Positions 52,380 through 62,275 of a stretch of DNA of 64,000 nucleotides are shown here, piece by piece. The first letter of the stretch is position 1. Every line of letters starts with the position of its first letter. Origin of the DNA: a virus. The stretch spans positions 6,908 to 70,907 of the IMG/VR virus record IMGVR_UViG_3300030333_006292. One strand, given 5' to 3'. The notes under the pieces are model-generated. The model saw only the letters and a program-made list of their open reading frames with translations, ran no database searches and was not told the origin of the DNA. The position numbers and the translations under genes are program-made.

Positions 52380-55300
52380 TTAGCTCCCCTTATCAAATTC
52401 TTTAGGATCTGGCAATTGCCTATACTTAATTTGCGACTTCATGTCTTTTCTTAATTCTAACATTTTCTTTTGACTATTTCTTAGCCTTCTATCATAGACT
52501 TCATTAAGCTCACCAAATCTTCTTTCCATTTTCATACTGTAGGTAGTTTGTATTCCTCCATCTGTTATATCTACAGACATGTCAGTTATATATGGACCAA
52601 GATGTGGTTCAGTGGGATCATTTGGATTGTTTATTTCAAATTGTGTTCCCGGACCGTATGCAGGCGCTCCTGTTAAAGTTACACTACCTGTTTCTATAGT
52701 AATTGTTTCTGGCCTTGCTTCAGATTTTAATTTAGCAATCGCTGAAGCGTTCATGTAGGTCTCATTACCAAAAGTTGCGGGATGATAGTCTCCATCAATT
52801 TTAAATTCAACTCTTCCATATCCTATACCATGCGCCCATGGACCCCAAGAGTACCTGTTACTTCTTTGAGGTACTGCTCCAGCCCAAGGTTTATAAGCAG
52901 CATCTACCATTGTGTACTCACCGGTATCATTTACTATTGACATCGCCAAAGAGTAATTGAATTTATTGTCAATGTTTATTTCTGGGAAAAATTGTCCAGC
53001 AATGTTCCTAGTCATATCTCTTATGGTATGTCTACTAGTGTCTGTTTTGACTAAAGGTATACATATCTTATTTGGAACCATAACCCATTTTCCACCAAAC
53101 TCTTCACAGGTCTTTGGATCTTCGTTTTCAGGCCCTTGTTGGTCGTTCTTGACTTCTTTTTTCTCCCATTCGCAAGAACGAGTTGAGCCTCCAGTCGCAT
53201 CAAGATACTTTTCCTGAACCCTAGTTAGACAATCATGCTCATTCTTGGCTTCCTCTATTATTACTTTTGGATTTGCATTGGGATCTATATAATTAGTGCA
53301 AGTGCATACGCCTCCTTTTACATTTTGGGGTTTATTTTCCTCAACAAAGTCTCCGGGACTTTCAAATGGAGTGCCATCATCATCACCCCCGCCAAAATTG
53401 AATTCACCCAAACCTTTAGACGGATTATTACCAGCAAGGCATCTAGGGGTATAGCCTGCTATATATGAATCCGGTTTTGAATATCTTACAGCATTATCAG
53501 CTCTTAGTATTGCAAAAGGTCTTATGCCTGTAGGAGATGCTCCTTTATGTATATCAGTAGTAGTTTTGTCCCATAGAAAATGGGTCTTTGAATCTACGCT
53601 TGCTTTTACATAACTTTTGCCATAACTATTACCACCAAGCCATCTATTTGCTTGATTTGTGACATGGTGTGTACCTTCAGGGCTTATATCTCTATAGTTT
53701 AATACTTGGTTTTCCCCGCTTAGCCTGAGTTGCTCTGCATATGGATAGACAAGAAATGCTTGCAAATTTCCATCATCACTAAAGAAGTTTTGATTTTGTG
53801 GATGTCTAGTGTTCGTTGTATCGTTGTTAAAGATAGTGTCACCGGGCCATCCTTCATTAGCTATATCCCATTTATTTTCATACTGGTAACTTGCTATCCT
53901 GTAGTTGTTAGGGTCATACATGAAAGTATCATCATTTTTGATCCTAGTAAGGTCGTCTAACTGGACAGGAAACTCTGTAGCCGTAAGTGTTGTGGGTGGC
54001 AAAGTTTTGACTTGTCTGTAAGGCAGAGGCATTGCATAAACCTTGCCATAAAACTCAGTAGCAACTTTATTTATTTCTTTCCAGATAAGTTGCTTTTGCA
54101 TAGCTTGAAGCTCTTCTCTAGAAATATTCATAAGCTCAGACTCTGCGCGACACTGATTGGCTATGAAGTTTTGAGCAAGAACTCCGTCTGGTATGTTTCC
54201 AAAATCGGCCAAACCTAAAAGGGCTTGTAATCCTCCTGTTTGCCATCCAGCAATTAAAGGACATTCTTCCCAACCCATATGACATAGCAACCAAGGGTCT
54301 CTATCTTTGAGCCATCCATACCAGCTATCTAAACTACTAGCGGCGTGCCTCAACTCAGTTACGCTTGCATAATAGAAGTTAGGATAATTTTGCCTCACGC
54401 CTCCTTGGAATCCTAAAGTAGACAGGTCAATTGGTATATCAGCAGTATTAAAACGTTTGAAAGATGTGTTTCCAAGCCAATAACCACCGGCTTTTCTGCA
54501 TTCAGCCATGCCTTTTTGAGCATGTTCGAGAAATTGCATTTCTTTGAAGTTTGGAAACTTTTCCCTTCCTACCCCTATACCATTCTTTCCCAAACATTCT
54601 GATTTTATGGTATAACGAGGACCGAATCCGCGCTCAGCCGGAGGTGCCACAGCGGTTTTCCTAACAGAAATTAGCTCTCTGTTACCTTTATCATCTATTG
54701 CATAGCAATCACCAATCTTGCTCCTCATAAATCCAGTGCATCTACCAACCTTGTCGTCATATCCTGTGTGACTGTTTGAATCACTTGTGTTTCCAAATTG
54801 GTCAAAAATTCTACCGTCATGATCAAACCTTGAATCTATCTGTACTGTCTTTGTAGTTTTGGGTAGTGTTTCCGGGTTAGTGCCAATACATGTCTTTTGA
54901 TGCGCGTTATAAGTACACTTAGGGTCAGCAATGCAAGCAGCAGGATCACCGAAGTCGTCGAGACCCCCGAAGGCGTCGAAACAATTTTTGTCAACAACTT
55001 CATACGTTTGATCAATTTTTAACTTTGTAGGATCTTTATATTTTGGGCATTCAGTGTTATGGGCAGATATTCCAAAAGATTTTTCGCATGGGTAAGTTAT
55101 CACATCCATCCACCCTCCAAGAATCTTGCCCTTTAAATCTTGAATGCAGTAGTCATGGAAAGTCTTCGATTGTCCTCCACCTACCTGAACATTTCCGCCA
55201 CCTAGAGTCCTTTGTTTATGCCAATCTTCGTGTCCTGATTTGGGACCTGTCGTTGTCTCCATCTTGTTGTTTTCGTGATTGAGATACTGACATACAGTAA

Positions 55301-57542
55301 GAGCTTCACATTGTGCTTGACTTACAGGCCTTGTCGCATTTTCTAATGTCGTTATTACAGGAACACCTACAGGCAGTTCCACTGGGTCTACATAGCTTCC
55401 AAGATACTCTATCTCTTCGGGTTTAATAGTTACACCTGTGGCAGGATCTCCGGTTTCGCCATTTAGCATCTCCCAATAAGACGCTCTATACCCAACTTGT
55501 TTAATACATCTCTTCTCAATTTTCGGATGCCTGTTATTAACAAAAGTAACGATAGATAGAAAACCATCATTCCAATCAAAGTCTCTATATGGATCATCAC
55601 TATTGATGCTTCCTATAATTGGACTACCCTCAATTTCAACCTGCACATTAGAGGCTTGAGCTGCGGCACTACCAGCAGCAGCGACAGCCCTTTTGTGATA
55701 TCCCCAAACGGGATAAAGGTCTATCATGCCGCTTTCGTCACTGTGAGTAATTTGGTCAACGTAAAAGCCTGATGTTCCTGTTGGATTAACAGTGTTTAGA
55801 TTTTGCAGTTTTTGCTTTACTGTTAAAGATTTATATGTCCCATTCCTGTTAAAACCAGTCCACCAAGGATAAAACTGGTCAGCCATGCTTCCAAAGTTAT
55901 ATTGGTCATCGCTAGGGTCTGCTGGCAATCCCCACAAAGTTACTCCGTCCATTTCTGTACTAGGAGCGTTCTCAGTTAAAAAGTCTGTTGGGTCACTAGG
56001 ATTTTTAAACTCATCACTTCTGTCTTTGAAGTAACCCATCGGTGTAACGCCAACGACTCTCGTTCTTGGAGCGCCAAGCATCATTACGCCATTAACTCTA
56101 TCGTTAAACTCGTAACCAACATCTGTAGAAACAATTCTATTAGCCCAGTCTCCTTCTGGAGCAGGTAGGCCGTTATCATCTGTTTTTAACGCCTTGTCGA
56201 TAGTATTTTTTATTACATTTTGCGTTAGCTTAAAATCTCTGCCTATAACACGAACTCTAATGACTCCAGAATATGGACCCTCTTTGTAATAAAAGTCTGT
56301 GTTTTTATACTGAGGGTCTGCTGGGTCAACTAAGTCAACTATAAAATCTGCACCAGCGGCTTCGCATATTTGCTGTATTAAAGAAAGCAAAGTTGTGTCT
56401 TCACCCGAAAGTCTAAAATCGTCTGGTAACGAACCCACACTTTCTGGATGGTCTTTATGCAATTTATATAAAGATGTTATGTCAATTACATATCTATGAG
56501 GAGATAGTCTATCGCCATTAGGATCTTTCATGGTAGCAGGAAATTTTTGCTCTAATCTATGATCACCGCCGTAGTATATAGGACCGCCAAAAGGTTCAAG
56601 TAAGTCTATATAATTTCCCGGTACTATCCCTTCAGGGTTGCTCTGAGGATCAACTAAGGCAGGATCATATTTGGTATTATAACCTCTTAACATATGATCT
56701 AATGCTGGGACTATACCCTTATAATGGATATGACCATACATATCTATACTCTTGCTTCGGTTATACCAGCTCATGCCAGCATCATTACTTTCTGAAAGTC
56801 CAAATTGAACATTCTCATAGTAACCAAAAGCATTTAAAACATTGTAGAAGCCAACCCAACCATCCTTAAGAATTCGCTGTTTTTTTGTGTCTATAACATC
56901 GTTGTTAAGATAAGAGCCATCTGCTGGTGCGGTAGTTCCTACAAACCCGCTAAGTACTACGTTAGTACCCTCTAGTATCATAGTAGGATCTTCAATGCTA
57001 ACCGAGTAAGACTCTCCTTGAGTTCCTTGATCTCTTTGATAGCTTTTTATTATTCCGTTGAATTCAAAGACTTTATAGTTGTCTGATTTTTTAGTTTGAA
57101 GGCCACGTTTACCATTAGCATTCGTATTGAGATTTGTAGTAGACCAAGTGTTTGGACTAACACAGTCTGTATCTACGAATATATCTGGAAGCTCTGCTCC
57201 ATTCTGATCTTTACATATTCCTTCTGGCTGACTGTCATAAGTGTAGTACTTAAAGTAGGCTGGCGAGCCGGGAGGAGGTCCGAAAAATGCGTCACCTCTA
57301 TTCTTATAATAGTCTCCATCTATACCATCTGGGAAACCGTGATAGTTAGAAGTGGTCTCTTGCCATAAGTGATAGCCTTCATCTACAGCACTGCCATCTC
57401 TCTTATTAAGATCGTCATTAACAAGATTAACACTTAAAGTTGATGGATTACTATTCCAGCCAACACTAATGCTAAAGTTAGTTATGGAAGAACCTAAAAA
57501 GGTTTGCTGAAATAGTTCGTATTCTCCGGTTCTCTCTGCCAT
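52380..57542 (-). CDS. large Cys-rich tail/baseplate-type protein (1720 aa)
   Basis: Large virion protein. The N-terminal 250 residues look like a tail hub or baseplate domain: QQTFLGSSITNFSISVGWNS, FEFNGIIKSYQRDQG, then SYSVSIEDPTMILEGTNVVL. Another folded part near 400-460 has LLSLIQQICEAAGADFIVDL. After about residue 700 the sequence becomes Cys-rich and includes CRKAGGYW and CEEFGGKW, the motif seen in its neighbours. ATG 57542 forms a TAATG overlap with the upstream gene and is preferred over a TTG at 57548. AGCTTGG is the only upstream purine-rich site, so coupling is likely. Confidence 0.85.
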   Translation of the reverse strand: MAERTGEYELFQQTFLGSSITNFSISVGWNSNPSTLSVNLVNDDLNKRDGSAVDEGYHLWQETTSNYHGFPDGIDGDYYKNRGDAFFGPPPGSPAYFKYYTYDSQPEGICKDQNGAELPDIFVDTDCVSPNTWSTTNLNTNANGKRGLQTKKSDNYKVFEFNGIIKSYQRDQGTQGESYSVSIEDPTMILEGTNVVLSGFVGTTAPADGSYLNNDVIDTKKQRILKDGWVGFYNVLNAFGYYENVQFGLSESNDAGMSWYNRSKSIDMYGHIHYKGIVPALDHMLRGYNTKYDPALVDPQSNPEGIVPGNYIDLLEPFGGPIYYGGDHRLEQKFPATMKDPNGDRLSPHRYVIDITSLYKLHKDHPESVGSLPDDFRLSGEDTTLLSLIQQICEAAGADFIVDLVDPADPQYKNTDFYYKEGPYSGVIRVRVIGRDFKLTQNVIKNTIDKALKTDDNGLPAPEGDWANRIVSTDVGYEFNDRVNGVMMLGAPRTRVVGVTPMGYFKDRSDEFKNPSDPTDFLTENAPSTEMDGVTLWGLPADPSDDQYNFGSMADQFYPWWTGFNRNGTYKSLTVKQKLQNLNTVNPTGTSGFYVDQITHSDESGMIDLYPVWGYHKRAVAAAGSAAAQASNVQVEIEGSPIIGSINSDDPYRDFDWNDGFLSIVTFVNNRHPKIEKRCIKQVGYRASYWEMLNGETGDPATGVTIKPEEIEYLGSYVDPVELPVGVPVITTLENATRPVSQAQCEALTVCQYLNHENNKMETTTGPKSGHEDWHKQRTLGGGNVQVGGGQSKTFHDYCIQDLKGKILGGWMDVITYPCEKSFGISAHNTECPKYKDPTKLKIDQTYEVVDKNCFDAFGGLDDFGDPAACIADPKCTYNAHQKTCIGTNPETLPKTTKTVQIDSRFDHDGRIFDQFGNTSDSNSHTGYDDKVGRCTGFMRSKIGDCYAIDDKGNRELISVRKTAVAPPAERGFGPRYTIKSECLGKNGIGVGREKFPNFKEMQFLEHAQKGMAECRKAGGYWLGNTSFKRFNTADIPIDLSTLGFQGGVRQNYPNFYYASVTELRHAASSLDSWYGWLKDRDPWLLCHMGWEECPLIAGWQTGGLQALLGLADFGNIPDGVLAQNFIANQCRAESELMNISREELQAMQKQLIWKEINKVATEFYGKVYAMPLPYRQVKTLPPTTLTATEFPVQLDDLTRIKNDDTFMYDPNNYRIASYQYENKWDIANEGWPGDTIFNNDTTNTRHPQNQNFFSDDGNLQAFLVYPYAEQLRLSGENQVLNYRDISPEGTHHVTNQANRWLGGNSYGKSYVKASVDSKTHFLWDKTTTDIHKGASPTGIRPFAILRADNAVRYSKPDSYIAGYTPRCLAGNNPSKGLGEFNFGGGDDDGTPFESPGDFVEENKPQNVKGGVCTCTNYIDPNANPKVIIEEAKNEHDCLTRVQEKYLDATGGSTRSCEWEKKEVKNDQQGPENEDPKTCEEFGGKWVMVPNKICIPLVKTDTSRHTIRDMTRNIAGQFFPEINIDNKFNYSLAMSIVNDTGEYTMVDAAYKPWAGAVPQRSNRYSWGPWAHGIGYGRVEFKIDGDYHPATFGNETYMNASAIAKLKSEARPETITIETGSVTLTGAPAYGPGTQFEINNPNDPTEPHLGPYITDMSVDITDGGIQTTYSMKMERRFGELNEVYDRRLRNSQKKMLELRKDMKSQIKYRQLPDPKEFDKGS

Positions 57543-59824
57543 TACCAAGCTTCTCCCGGTACGTGTTTATTTTCTGCTGTGCCTGCATTAAAGTCTTCAC
57601 CTGACGGCCTTTCTCCAGAATCATCTTCAACTAGCCATCTACTTGGGTATTGGCCGTAACTATAATTATTTATACTGTGAGACTCAAATTTTTTGTCATC
57701 CATTTCATATGTCCAGCTTATGCTATAACTCCAAGATCCAGTTCTAGGATTCCAATTTTCTGTAGGAGGAGAGTCTACAAACCATTTAGTTACAGAAGTC
57801 TGTCCTTTTGGACTGAATCTATCTATAACAGCTTTTATTGCAATCATAGAATCTCTAACATTGCTAGGCTTAGCCTTCATAGCATCACCGTAGTATGTTG
57901 TCCCATCTTTTGGAGTAACTCTATTTTTATTATACACTCCATCTACAATGGTTCTGTTTATGTCTACATTGCACTCTATGCTTAAGCTTCTTTTCCATTC
58001 AGTTTGAGTGTTTATATTTTGCAATACAGGCCCAAGCTTTCTTCCTATAACAGCGGTTGAAGCAAATACTCTTCCGGGATAGGTATCATTTACTTGAACA
58101 GACTCTGTCTTACATCCCGGAATTGTAAACAGAGGTGTCTGACTAAAGGAGTAGTTATAGGTAATGATTCCAGTATTAGGATTCATGCCTACAGTTTTTG
58201 ACGTAGGCTCTTTGTTGAGATTTATATTCCCGTAAGAAGATGGGCTATAGTCGGCAAGTTCTTGCACTATAGAAGTAGCAGTGAGATGTAACTCTGACTG
58301 TATCTCATCATAGTATTTTCTAGCCTGTTCAAACTTAGAGTCAATAGAAGATGTTTCCAGATTAAAGCCAATATCAACATCGGCTTCTGGATCTTCAACA
58401 GCAGGATACCAAACATTTCCTGCTACAGACTCGCAGGCTGTTTGAGTTTCGTGCGAAGTGGTTGCGCCACTAGAGTCTTTACAATGGGCTGCTACGGAAA
58501 CGGCAGACATCGAAGGAGGGTCTACTAATCCCTCTATACTGCCATTCACAGTCACGCTTAAAAACCCTGTCGTAGGATCTTCACTAACGTTAAAGTCTAT
58601 CGTTTCTAGAACCTTAGAATGGTCAGGAGCAAAAGTCCAAGTTTCATTGACCTGAAATGAACCACCAAGATGATCTACTGTTTGGGTTCTATTGTAGTTA
58701 TAACCCGTATAGCTATCCGGTAAATTTAAACCTAATCTATCGTAATCGTCTTTATTGTTTAATATCCCGTCTTCACCTTCAGTGAAGCTTTTACCGTATT
58801 TAAGAAGATCATAGACAAAGCCTCTTGCTTGCTGCCAAGCTTCTTGATTTTTCTCTTCATCAAACTGTGTGAAGAAACCATCTGTTTCAAATCCGGGAGC
58901 TTTAGTATCATCGCGGTCAAACTTTCTTTTACCAACGGCGCTTACAGTATGTGTCACCGTATATATCTTATCTACCTTATCTATCTTCTCTTTTAAGTCA
59001 CCTCCAGCCCAAGTATTGGTCGATGTGAAGTAACCACCATTTGCTAAACAGTCACTTTTCTTGTCTGTATATTCAGAGATTCCCGTTCCTGTCCATGTTT
59101 TTCCAGCAGCTTGACATGCCTCTTGATCTTTATATTGAGCATCATTACAAGTACCAACAGTTCTACTTCTACAAGTACCGGCTTCTTCACAGGCTTCTTT
59201 TGTTGTAAATGCAGACTCATCACATGTTCCTGTATGTGGTGATTTAGAGTCTCCAGTCACATGCTTTCTCTTGGTCATTCTTTTTTCGTTTTCTTGAATG
59301 TCCCAAGTTTCTGTGGCATTGTTAATCAGCCATTTGTCTTTCCAATCGTCATTATCAGCTACGCCGTCAGGATAAATTAAATGGTTTGATGTCAGCGTTA
59401 TAGAGTAGGAGGAAAGTGTAGGGTTTCCGGGATTATGCGCTTCAAAATCTATGCTTTCTATAGTTGGAAAACATTTGAAACCTTGAGTACCATCTCCAGC
59501 TACATGCTGTACATGCAGTTGACCACCCTCATTTTTTTTACTAAACAGATTTGATAATGCTCTTTGCTTCTTCTGTAAAGATTTGTAATATTCTGCGGCC
59601 TCTAGGCTATCAGGTGTTGGATCAATTCCGTCTGTAACAAAAGCGCCATCTTTATCAGGCGAACCCCTGTCGGCTATCATTGTACCGGTAAGAGTTATAT
59701 TATATGTAGTACCTAGTATCTCCCCGTTGCCAGCCTTTTCAAAAGACTTAGATATGCTTACAAATGGGGCCGGTATTAAAAAAGACGGTTGTGCTTCACC
59801 GTTAGCATGATATGAAATTGGCAT
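57542..59824 (-). CDS. tail/baseplate-type structural protein (760 aa) with Cys-rich insert
   Basis: Protein of 760 aa, probably tail or baseplate. The N-terminus FVSISKSFEKAGNGEILGTT followed by YNITLTGTMIADRG is a beta-rich pattern seen at the start of several large phage virion proteins. A compact Cys-rich insert lies at about 195-275 (ACEEAGTC, ACQAAGKTW, CLANGGYF), and another CESVAGNVW occurs near 460. The remainder is low in Cys and predicted to be beta-rich. It overlaps by one base at each end (TAATG). Confidence 0.83.
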   Translation of the reverse strand: MPISYHANGEAQPSFLIPAPFVSISKSFEKAGNGEILGTTYNITLTGTMIADRGSPDKDGAFVTDGIDPTPDSLEAAEYYKSLQKKQRALSNLFSKKNEGGQLHVQHVAGDGTQGFKCFPTIESIDFEAHNPGNPTLSSYSITLTSNHLIYPDGVADNDDWKDKWLINNATETWDIQENEKRMTKRKHVTGDSKSPHTGTCDESAFTTKEACEEAGTCRSRTVGTCNDAQYKDQEACQAAGKTWTGTGISEYTDKKSDCLANGGYFTSTNTWAGGDLKEKIDKVDKIYTVTHTVSAVGKRKFDRDDTKAPGFETDGFFTQFDEEKNQEAWQQARGFVYDLLKYGKSFTEGEDGILNNKDDYDRLGLNLPDSYTGYNYNRTQTVDHLGGSFQVNETWTFAPDHSKVLETIDFNVSEDPTTGFLSVTVNGSIEGLVDPPSMSAVSVAAHCKDSSGATTSHETQTACESVAGNVWYPAVEDPEADVDIGFNLETSSIDSKFEQARKYYDEIQSELHLTATSIVQELADYSPSSYGNINLNKEPTSKTVGMNPNTGIITYNYSFSQTPLFTIPGCKTESVQVNDTYPGRVFASTAVIGRKLGPVLQNINTQTEWKRSLSIECNVDINRTIVDGVYNKNRVTPKDGTTYYGDAMKAKPSNVRDSMIAIKAVIDRFSPKGQTSVTKWFVDSPPTENWNPRTGSWSYSISWTYEMDDKKFESHSINNYSYGQYPSRWLVEDDSGERPSGEDFNAGTAENKHVPGEAW

Positions 59825-62265
59825 TATCTTCTATAGCCTCCAGTGTATAAATTTAATGTCTTGTCGCCTGAGCCTATTACGTTTGGCATCGTTAGAGGGA
59901 ATGTGCCGCTAGGAGCGCCTAAACCTTTCAGGAACATGTTAATATTTTTATTTGTTAATAATGATGGTCTCGGTATGATAGAGCTTGTGCTGTAAAAATC
60001 TTCTCTCTTCATAACCAAATTCATTGAGCCACTAGCTTGATAGTTATTTGGCGCTAAAAGATAAAGATCTCTGGAAGTGTTTAATCCTTCATTTACTTTC
60101 ATAAACAAAGGAGTCGTTTTATTGAAATGTCCGGCAGTATAAAGAAGCCTTCTGTCGTTAACAAAGGCGTTCCCTACGTTAGGCATAACAATGTTCATGT
60201 TTGAGCCAACTAAACCAGTGTTAGCCACAGGACTAATAAACAGAGGCATACGATGCTGGGCATAAGGAACCACATTTGTGTCACCTTGTGCGTATAAATT
60301 AGCCGTATTGCTGGTAGGCGTGAACTCGTCCGTTTGTAAGAAAAGGTGTAATCTTCTTTCTATCTCTCCACCTCTAACATACAAATTCATGTCAGAGTTT
60401 CTTGTTACACCTGCGTTAGCTAGAAGTGTACCAATGCCACTGTTGCCTAAACCAGACTCGCTATCCCTATTGATAACCAAAGGCATAGATTGAATCGCTT
60501 TTTCTGTCATAACAAACAGGTTGAATATTCCGCTAGACTGCACATATTCTCCACCTGTTATATTTAAGAGTAGATTTTTAGAACCTTTTTGTCTTCCTAT
60601 AACGTTGCCATCATCGTCTAGTAACTCAAAACCGTCATTGTCTATTCCGCTTTGAGTATTAATTTTGGAAAAAGTATCAAGACTCTCGAATCTCATCCTT
60701 GTAGAATAAATTTTAAACTCAGCGTCATACAGGGTAGGCATGTCGGGATAATGCACACCTAGTCTAAGTTTATGGTCTTCCATCGTACTCTTGTAAGACA
60801 AAGAACCGTGTCTAAAGTAGAAATGCGGAAGAACTCCAGAGAAGGTAATTAACTTTTTGTCTCCAGATGGAAGATAGACCATATTGGAGTCCCACTTGAT
60901 ATCAGCGGTATTCGCGGTCTTACGTATAAATTTGGCTGTTAAGTTTACTCCACTTTGATGAGTAGTGTTATTTTCTACCCACATGTCTACAGCAACTTTT
61001 TTCAGCTGATGGAAGTGTCTAGGAAGCGGAGGAACAGATATATCAAACACAGAAGAGACTGCATTTTGAGTATGACTCCAAAGGTCGTAGGCTCCTCCTC
61101 TAGCTTTGGCAGCACCCACTCCAGAAGACACAACGAACTGAACATAGTCTTCATCATTAGCATCGAAAGAATTAGAAAAAGCCTGCCCTTCCATCGAGCC
61201 TCCAGTAGGGGCAACCAGCTCCTGCATGTATTTAGCAAGTCTAACCTGCGAAGAATATAACTCATGTATATCTTCAACAGGAAGCGCACTGCCAACAACA
61301 GCCACTTCGTCATACCAACCTCTGAATGATTTCTCATTAAAAGGAGATTCTTTCTTGCCTAATATAAGATCGGTATTTGCAGATTTGCCGACAGCTCTCG
61401 TGAAAGCACCACTTTGGTTTTCTAGCTCACCATTAACATAGATTTTTAATCTCTCGCCATCATACTGACCCATAACTTGAGACGGCATCGCGTAGCTATC
61501 AAATCTCCTTGAGCTTTTAGCATATTGAGCTACAGGTACACCAGAGATCATAGCATCTGATCTTATGTAATACCTGCCGTCAAAATCACATCCTAAAACA
61601 AAGGATGCAGGATCTTTCTTATGCTTAGCCATGATTACAGTGTCAGAAGTATCGCCACTTGGCAAAACTTTAGTGTAGACTGTAAACGCACTGGTATTGA
61701 CGACCCCACTTCCCATGTTAAGATAAGCTGACTTTGATAAATATATAGAAGTCTGCTGAGGTACTTGGTCGCTTATGGAGTTAAGACTTCCAGCTTTTTG
61801 CCAAAAAGAAGTTCCACCTTCTATTGTGTAACGACTTGTTGTGGAACCGCCTGTGCATGTTCCTATGGCAGTTTCGCCCCCTAAGCCGTCTCCGCTACCA
61901 CTGTAGGCAGGAGGATTTTTCGTACAACCATCTTGATAATCACAGTCATCAGTTGCGATTTCTTCCCATACACCATCCAGCCACTCATAAGTTCCAGCAC
62001 TAAAAGAGCTACAGTTGTCTGCTGTGTTTAAACCACTTCCGGCTATTATTATTTCAGGCTTACCGGCGTACACGCCACTGCCTTCAAACTCCAGCAGAAC
62101 GTCAAACTTATCTTTTATGCCTTTTTCTGTATTGCCTCTCCAATAACCATGCTCAAGGTTGGGTGAGCCATCCTTGTATATCTCTCTTGGAGTGACAGTT
62201 TTTTCTGGGGTAGTGCCTAACCCAGCAAGCATTGTCAGTCCAATGTTATTATTGGAAGTTGCCAT
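59824..62265 (-). CDS. LamG-domain virion protein with C-terminal beta-strand repeats
   Basis: Protein of 813 aa. Residues about 180-350 are a LamG/concanavalin-like fold: SAYLNMGSGVVNTSAFTVYT, YDGERLKIYVNGEL, and GWYDEVAVVGSALPVEDI, a glycan-binding or adhesive module. From about 560 to the end there is a run of similar short hydrophobic strands (NLFVMT, MPLVIN, MNLYVRG, LHLFLQT, MPLFISP, MNIVMP, LYLLAP, MNLVMK, INMFLKG, LNLYTGG) spaced about 15-35 residues apart. AAGGA precedes the start. It directly follows the tape-measure gene, so it may be a tail-tip or receptor-binding protein. Confidence 0.85.
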   Translation of the reverse strand: MATSNNNIGLTMLAGLGTTPEKTVTPREIYKDGSPNLEHGYWRGNTEKGIKDKFDVLLEFEGSGVYAGKPEIIIAGSGLNTADNCSSFSAGTYEWLDGVWEEIATDDCDYQDGCTKNPPAYSGSGDGLGGETAIGTCTGGSTTSRYTIEGGTSFWQKAGSLNSISDQVPQQTSIYLSKSAYLNMGSGVVNTSAFTVYTKVLPSGDTSDTVIMAKHKKDPASFVLGCDFDGRYYIRSDAMISGVPVAQYAKSSRRFDSYAMPSQVMGQYDGERLKIYVNGELENQSGAFTRAVGKSANTDLILGKKESPFNEKSFRGWYDEVAVVGSALPVEDIHELYSSQVRLAKYMQELVAPTGGSMEGQAFSNSFDANDEDYVQFVVSSGVGAAKARGGAYDLWSHTQNAVSSVFDISVPPLPRHFHQLKKVAVDMWVENNTTHQSGVNLTAKFIRKTANTADIKWDSNMVYLPSGDKKLITFSGVLPHFYFRHGSLSYKSTMEDHKLRLGVHYPDMPTLYDAEFKIYSTRMRFESLDTFSKINTQSGIDNDGFELLDDDGNVIGRQKGSKNLLLNITGGEYVQSSGIFNLFVMTEKAIQSMPLVINRDSESGLGNSGIGTLLANAGVTRNSDMNLYVRGGEIERRLHLFLQTDEFTPTSNTANLYAQGDTNVVPYAQHRMPLFISPVANTGLVGSNMNIVMPNVGNAFVNDRRLLYTAGHFNKTTPLFMKVNEGLNTSRDLYLLAPNNYQASGSMNLVMKREDFYSTSSIIPRPSLLTNKNINMFLKGLGAPSGTFPLTMPNVIGSGDKTLNLYTGGYRR

Positions 62266-62275
62266 TGTCTAATCC

